Assembly: GCA_018816105.1 (NCBI GenBank)
Contig: JAHIWE010000020.1
Location: 17,401-81,400, forward strand
Direction: 5' to 3'
DNA: 64,000 nucleotides
From: a bacterium
GTDB taxonomy: Bacteria > Campylobacterota > Campylobacteria > Campylobacterales > Arcobacteraceae
In this document: positions 59,665 through 64,000 of the stretch, piece by piece
Layout: each line of letters begins with the position of its first letter
How positions within the stretch are numbered: position 1 is the stretch's first letter
Made by a program: the position numbers and the translations under genes
Notes under the pieces: generated by a model
Databases searched by the model: none
The model's input: only the letters and a program-made list of their open reading frames with translations
Told to the model about the DNA's origin: nothing

Positions 59665-60729
59665 ATGAACTTTGAAACAATTTTGGGAAAAGTAGATTTT
59701 TTAGAATTTTTAAGAGGTAAAAAAGCTACATTTTTATTAAGTGCAAGTGTTACAAAAACTTGTGAAATTCCAAATATTTCACAAGCAGGGATTCCAGGAT
59801 TTTTACATTTAACACCAACACTTGATGCAGAGTTCTTATGTACAAAACAAGTGCGTTCAATGCCACAAATTGCACAAACTCCAAAGGGTGTGCCAACACC
59901 TGCTTTAATTACTCGAGCAGTTCATGAACTAAGTGCTTTTTCAAATATTGAGATTTTAAATCTTGGATTAGAAACATTAGCACAAATAAGCCATTTTAAA
60001 ATACATGATTTTGACATGAAACCAAGTGGAAGAATAGATGATGGTGCAAAAATTCCTGCTATGGAGATTTTTCAAAAAGGAATTGAATTTGGTCAATCTT
60101 ATGAAACAAATGATGATTATGTAATCTTAGCAGAATCAATACCAGCAGGAACAACAACAGCAAATGCAACAGCTTTAGGCTTACAATATGAATGTGAAGG
60201 TTATTTTTCAAGTTCATTCAAAGATAATCCAAGTGATATAAAAAATTCAACACTAAAAGATGCTTTAAGAAGAGTAAATTTACAAGGTGATTTATTTGAA
60301 ATACTATCAAGTTTAAGTGATAATATGATTATTTTTAATGCTGGATTTATACTTGGAAGTAGAGCAAATAATCTAAAAGTAATTCTAGCAGGTGGAACTC
60401 AAATGGCAGCTGTTTTACTTGTGGTGAACTCAATTTTAAGAAGTATGGATGGAAATATTGATTCTTCAAATCTTGCTCTTTGTACAACAAAATGGATAAG
60501 TAAAGATGAGAATTCAAATATAAAAGCACTTTTAGAGCAACTTGATTTTCCTATAAATGCCTATGCAAGTGATTTTGATTTTGCACTTTCAAACCATCCA
60601 GCTCTTAAACTTTATGATCAAGGTGAAGCAAAAGAGGGTGTGGGATGTGGTGGCGCTTTATGTTATGCCTCAATTAATGGTTTAACAAAAGAACAAGTTA
60701 CAAAAAAAGTTGAAAGTTTTTTAGGATAA
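59665..60729 (+). CDS. CobT-like nicotinate-nucleotide-dependent phosphoribosyltransferase
   Basis: ESIPAGTTTANATALGLQYECEGYFSSS...ILAGGTQMAAVLLV; linked to cobU/cobS. Confidence 0.8.
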   Translation: MNFETILGKVDFLEFLRGKKATFLLSASVTKTCEIPNISQAGIPGFLHLTPTLDAEFLCTKQVRSMPQIAQTPKGVPTPALITRAVHELSAFSNIEILNLGLETLAQISHFKIHDFDMKPSGRIDDGAKIPAMEIFQKGIEFGQSYETNDDYVILAESIPAGTTTANATALGLQYECEGYFSSSFKDNPSDIKNSTLKDALRRVNLQGDLFEILSSLSDNMIIFNAGFILGSRANNLKVILAGGTQMAAVLLVVNSILRSMDGNIDSSNLALCTTKWISKDENSNIKALLEQLDFPINAYASDFDFALSNHPALKLYDQGEAKEGVGCGGALCYASINGLTKEQVTKKVESFLG

Positions 60730-60743
60730 AAGAGGATAACTAA

Positions 60744-61367
60744 GTGAAAAAAATATTTTTTATTTTACTAGCAACAATCGTGATGCTACAAGCATGGACA
60801 ATACAAGATGATCCATATTATAAACACAAAAAGAGTCAATTTCAAATGTTATCACAAAATACAAAATACACAACAGTAATGTTAGGTGATTCAATCACAG
60901 ATGAAGGACAATGGGATGAATTATTAGATAATCCCCTTGTTCAAAATAGAGGAATAAGTGGCGATACAACGCAGGGTGTTTTGCAAAGACTTGATAGTAC
61001 AAATAAAAGTATAAAACAAGTTTTTATAATGATTGGTGTAAATGATATTATGAGAGGAAAAGAAGCTGCTGAAGTTTATTTAAACTACTTAAAAATCATA
61101 AAATTCTTTCAAGATAGAAATATCAAAGTTTATATTCAATCAACACTATTTATAGGTGAAAAAAGAGCAGAAAATTTTAACCCAAAAATCGAAGAGTTAA
61201 ATAAAAAACTAGAAGCTTTTGCCAAAGAAAATAGTATAACTTTTATAAATCTAAATCCAATTTTTGCAGGAAATAAGATGCTAGAAAAAGAGTTTACTTT
61301 TGATGATTTACACTTAAATGGGGCTGCTTATAAACTTTGGGCACAAGAGATTAAAAAATACTTTTAA
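60744..61367 (+). CDS. Exported SGNH/GDSL hydrolase
   Basis: Signal peptide; VMLGDSITDEGQW...NRGISGDTTQGVL...MIGVNDIMRG...FDDLHLNGAAY. Confidence 0.88.
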   Translation: MKKIFFILLATIVMLQAWTIQDDPYYKHKKSQFQMLSQNTKYTTVMLGDSITDEGQWDELLDNPLVQNRGISGDTTQGVLQRLDSTNKSIKQVFIMIGVNDIMRGKEAAEVYLNYLKIIKFFQDRNIKVYIQSTLFIGEKRAENFNPKIEELNKKLEAFAKENSITFINLNPIFAGNKMLEKEFTFDDLHLNGAAYKLWAQEIKKYF

Positions 61368-61434
61368 TTGCAATTTTAAGTATAGTAGATAAAATAAAAG
61401 CTACTTAATAAATATAATATAATTTAGGATTTTT

Positions 61435-62034
61435 ATGGATATTTTTATTTCAACATTTTTAAAAATGTTTTTTATTATGACACCATTTTTTGTGTTGTCA
61501 GTTTTTTTAACGGTTACTCATGATGCTACTTCAAAACAAAGAAAAGCATTAGCTATTAAAGTTACCATTTCAGTGATTGTTGTGAGTTTAGTATTATTGT
61601 TTTTTGGAAAACATATTTTTGATATTTTTGGTATAACTTTAGATGCTTTTAGAATAGGAGCTGGTGCATTACTATTTTTATCAGCTGTTGAGTTAGTTCG
61701 AGGAAGTAAAGATACTGCAAAAGTTGGAGATAAAGATATCTTACAATTAGCAGTTGTTCCCCTTGCCATTCCTGTGACTATTGGCCCTGGAACCATTGGT
61801 ATTTTACTTGTAATGGGTGCTACTTTTGAGGATACTTCTTCTATGATTATGGGAAGTTTTGCTTTGATTTGTGCAGTTTTGGTTATTGGAATTATGCTTT
61901 ATAGTTCAAGTATTATTGAAAAAATCATAGGTAAACAAGGACTTTTGGTTATTTCAAAAATTACAGGTCTATTTTTAGCTGCTCTTTCTGCTCAAATTGT
62001 ATTTACTGGTATTAAAAACTTTTTGGAAATTTGA
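61435..62034 (+). CDS. MarC-family membrane protein
   Basis: FFIMTPFFVLSVFLTVTHDATSKQRKALAIK...VPLAIPVTIGPGTIGILLV. Confidence 0.88.
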   Translation: MDIFISTFLKMFFIMTPFFVLSVFLTVTHDATSKQRKALAIKVTISVIVVSLVLLFFGKHIFDIFGITLDAFRIGAGALLFLSAVELVRGSKDTAKVGDKDILQLAVVPLAIPVTIGPGTIGILLVMGATFEDTSSMIMGSFALICAVLVIGIMLYSSSIIEKIIGKQGLLVISKITGLFLAALSAQIVFTGIKNFLEI

Positions 62035-62528
62035 TGAAAATATTTTATTTTGGTGGACAAAAATCAGGTAAAACAAATGCTGGAAGTAAAAAAGCCTTAG
62101 AGTTATCAAAAGATGAAAAACCATATTATGTGGCTACTTATGATAACTCTTATGGTGATACTTCTATGAATGAGCGAATTAATAAACACATTCTCGAGCG
62201 AAAAGATGATTTTCTTTCTATTGAAGAACCACGTGATTTACTTAAAGTAATTAAACCAAATAAGACTTATTTGATTGATTGTGTTTCTATGTGGATTTTA
62301 AATAATTTAGAAGAAAAAGAAGAAGTTTTAAAAGAGCAATTAAAAGAGCTTTTTAAAATAGATGCAAATATCATTTTTATTTTAAATGACGTTTCTTGTG
62401 GTGTAATTCCATTTGATAAAGAGTCAAGAAGATTTGTGGATTTTTCAGGAATCATTGGGCAAGAGTTGGCAAAACTTTGTGATGAAGTTTATGAAGTGAA
62501 ATATGGAATTGAGAAAAAATTAAAATGA
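62031..62528 (+). CDS. cobU: Adenosylcobinamide kinase/guanylyltransferase
   Basis: FYFGGQKSGKTNAGSKKALELS...NERINKHILERKDDFLSIEEP...LIDCVSMWI. Confidence 0.85.
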   Translation: MMKIFYFGGQKSGKTNAGSKKALELSKDEKPYYVATYDNSYGDTSMNERINKHILERKDDFLSIEEPRDLLKVIKPNKTYLIDCVSMWILNNLEEKEEVLKEQLKELFKIDANIIFILNDVSCGVIPFDKESRRFVDFSGIIGQELAKLCDEVYEVKYGIEKKLK

Positions 62529-63271
62529 AACAAATTTTAAACGCATTTTATTTTGCTCTTTCATACTTTTCTATTATTCCTGTATTTGTAAAAAATATGG
62601 AAATCAACAATGATACTTATAAATATACTTTAGCTTTATTTCCACTTGTGGGTGCAATTCTAGCTTCCATGGTAATAGGTTTAAATCTTTTTTTAATAGA
62701 GTTTTTTAATCCTATTTATGCCTCTTTTGTATGTGCTGTTGTTTATCTAGCACTTTATGGATTTATTCATACAGAAGCTATAATAGATGTAGTTGATGGC
62801 TGGTTTGCTGCATATAGTGGAAAAGATGCTTATAAGATTATGAAAGAATCAACTATTGGAGCTATTGGAGCTTTATATGGTTTTTCTTTTGTTTTATTAA
62901 AAGTGGGAATTATTACTTATGTTTTATATGAAAAACAATATGCTCTTTTTTTGATAGTTTGTGTTTTTTCAAGATTAAATTTGATTTATTTACTTGAATA
63001 TTTTAAATTTAGTAAAGATAGTTTTTTATCTTTGGCTTTTGCTAATGGTGGTGTTTTTAGTTTAAAAATTCTTTCTTTGATTTATTTGATTTTTGCTTTT
63101 TTTATTGGCTTTAATGTTTTGATTTTATTTATTTTATCACTTCTTAGTTTCTATTTTATACTAAAAGTTTTGGATAAGAAATTCGGCTTTGTAAATGGTG
63201 ATTGTTTAGGTTTTACACTTGAACATACTGAACTTGTACTTTTAAATATAGGACTAATGATAATACTATGA
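62525..63271 (+). CDS. cobS: Adenosylcobinamide-GDP ribazoletransferase
   Basis: FYFALSYFSIIPVFVKNMEIN...FIHTEAIIDVVDGWFAAYSGKDAYKIMKESTIGAIGA. Confidence 0.9.
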   Translation: MKQILNAFYFALSYFSIIPVFVKNMEINNDTYKYTLALFPLVGAILASMVIGLNLFLIEFFNPIYASFVCAVVYLALYGFIHTEAIIDVVDGWFAAYSGKDAYKIMKESTIGAIGALYGFSFVLLKVGIITYVLYEKQYALFLIVCVFSRLNLIYLLEYFKFSKDSFLSLAFANGGVFSLKILSLIYLIFAFFIGFNVLILFILSLLSFYFILKVLDKKFGFVNGDCLGFTLEHTELVLLNIGLMIIL

Positions 63272-64000
63272 AAACTTTTGAACACGGTGGACAAATAGAA
63301 AAATTCGCATCTGATTTAGGATGCAATATTAGTGAAATAATTGATTTATCATCAAATATAAATTTTGTGAAACCACAAATAAATATCGATTTTAATACTT
63401 TAGATATCTCTTCATATCCAACTTATGATAAATTATATAAGAAAATTGCAGATAATTATGCAGTTAAAAGTGAAGAAATAGAACTGTTTAATGGTGGAAG
63501 TTCTGCAATTTTCACCCTATTTAAACATCTTGATTTAAAATCTTGCACTATTTATTCACCTGCATATTTAGAGTATAAAAAAGCCTCTTTAAATTTTGGT
63601 TATGAGCTTGATATTATAAATAGGTTTGATGATATCACAGCGCCTGTAAAAGAGGGATCATTTGTAATTTTTGTAAATCCTTCAACTCCTGATGGAAAAT
63701 ATTATGAGCTTGAAGAGTTGATGAAAACTTGGATTAAAAAATCTTGTACTATTTTGATTGATGAGAGTTTCTTAGACTTTTGTGATAAACCATCAGCTAT
63801 TAAATATCTAAAATCTTATGATAAATTATATATCTTAAAATCAATGACAAAGTTTTACTCAAGTGCTGGAATAAGAGTTGGAACAATAGTATCTATAAAA
63901 GAAAATATTGAAAAACTAAAAAGATTTGAACCTATGTGGAAACTATCTCAATTTGACTCAAACTATCTTCAATCTGCTTTAGATGATAAACTTTTTAAAT
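63268..64000 (+). CDS. CobC/CobD-like PLP aminotransferase/threonine-phosphate decarboxylase-like (3' truncated; absent from ORF track)
   Basis: ATG 63268 overlaps cobS stop; reads MKTFEHGGQIEKFASDLGCNISEIIDLSSNINFVKPQ...LFNGGSSAIFTLFKHL...FVNPSTPDGKYYELEEL...ILKSMTKFYSSAGIRVGT. Confidence 0.85.
   Translation, partial: MKTFEHGGQIEKFASDLGCNISEIIDLSSNINFVKPQINIDFNTLDISSYPTYDKLYKKIADNYAVKSEEIELFNGGSSAIFTLFKHLDLKSCTIYSPAYLEYKKASLNFGYELDIINRFDDITAPVKEGSFVIFVNPSTPDGKYYELEELMKTWIKKSCTILIDESFLDFCDKPSAIKYLKSYDKLYILKSMTKFYSSAGIRVGTIVSIKENIEKLKRFEPMWKLSQFDSNYLQSALDDKLFK

Noticed and set aside
1-64000. CRISPR array, IS element, prophage, toxin-antitoxin, tRNA or rRNA
   Set aside because: No regularly spaced direct repeats, transposase/integrase ORFs or recognisable tRNA cloverleaf seen by eye in intergenic gaps; a tRNAscan/CRISPR finder run would be decisive.

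Overview
AT-rich bacterial chromosome segment whose gene content and order look like Campylobacterota, probably an Arcobacter/Aliarcobacter relative (inference from protein families; no database search was run). Part A (1-22068, all + strand) is a tightly packed, translationally overlapping glycan-biosynthesis island. It encodes an RfbC-like 3,5-epimerase, an SDR-type epimerase/reductase, an RfbH/E1-type PMP + [2Fe-2S] 3-dehydrase, six radical SAM proteins, several GT2/GT4 glycosyltransferases, three methyltransferases (FkbM, class I, sugar C-methyltransferase-like), an AsnB-type amidotransferase, a DUF354 protein and a Maf/DUF115 motility accessory factor. It converges on a short flagellin gene (22101-22946, -). 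The likeliest reading is a flagellin or surface glycan island with an unusual deoxy-sugar and many radical SAM steps; this is my main candidate for an undescribed system. Part B (23 kb to the end) is mostly housekeeping and transport: trmA, a SUV3-like helicase, an ankyrin-repeat protein, glmU, coaBC, uppS, prepilin peptidase, an LptF/G permease, truA, two histidine kinase/response regulator pairs each next to a transporter (TAXI-TRAP; DASS), hrcA-grpE-dnaK with a CIRCE-like operator, mltA, psd, a degenerate-GGDEF/EAL protein, a RimB-RimK-AspA-RimB2 cluster, rhodanese, thioredoxin, dsbD, and a cobalamin cluster (cobT-like, cobU, cobS, truncated cobC/D-like). I found no rRNA, tRNA, CRISPR, IS element or prophage.
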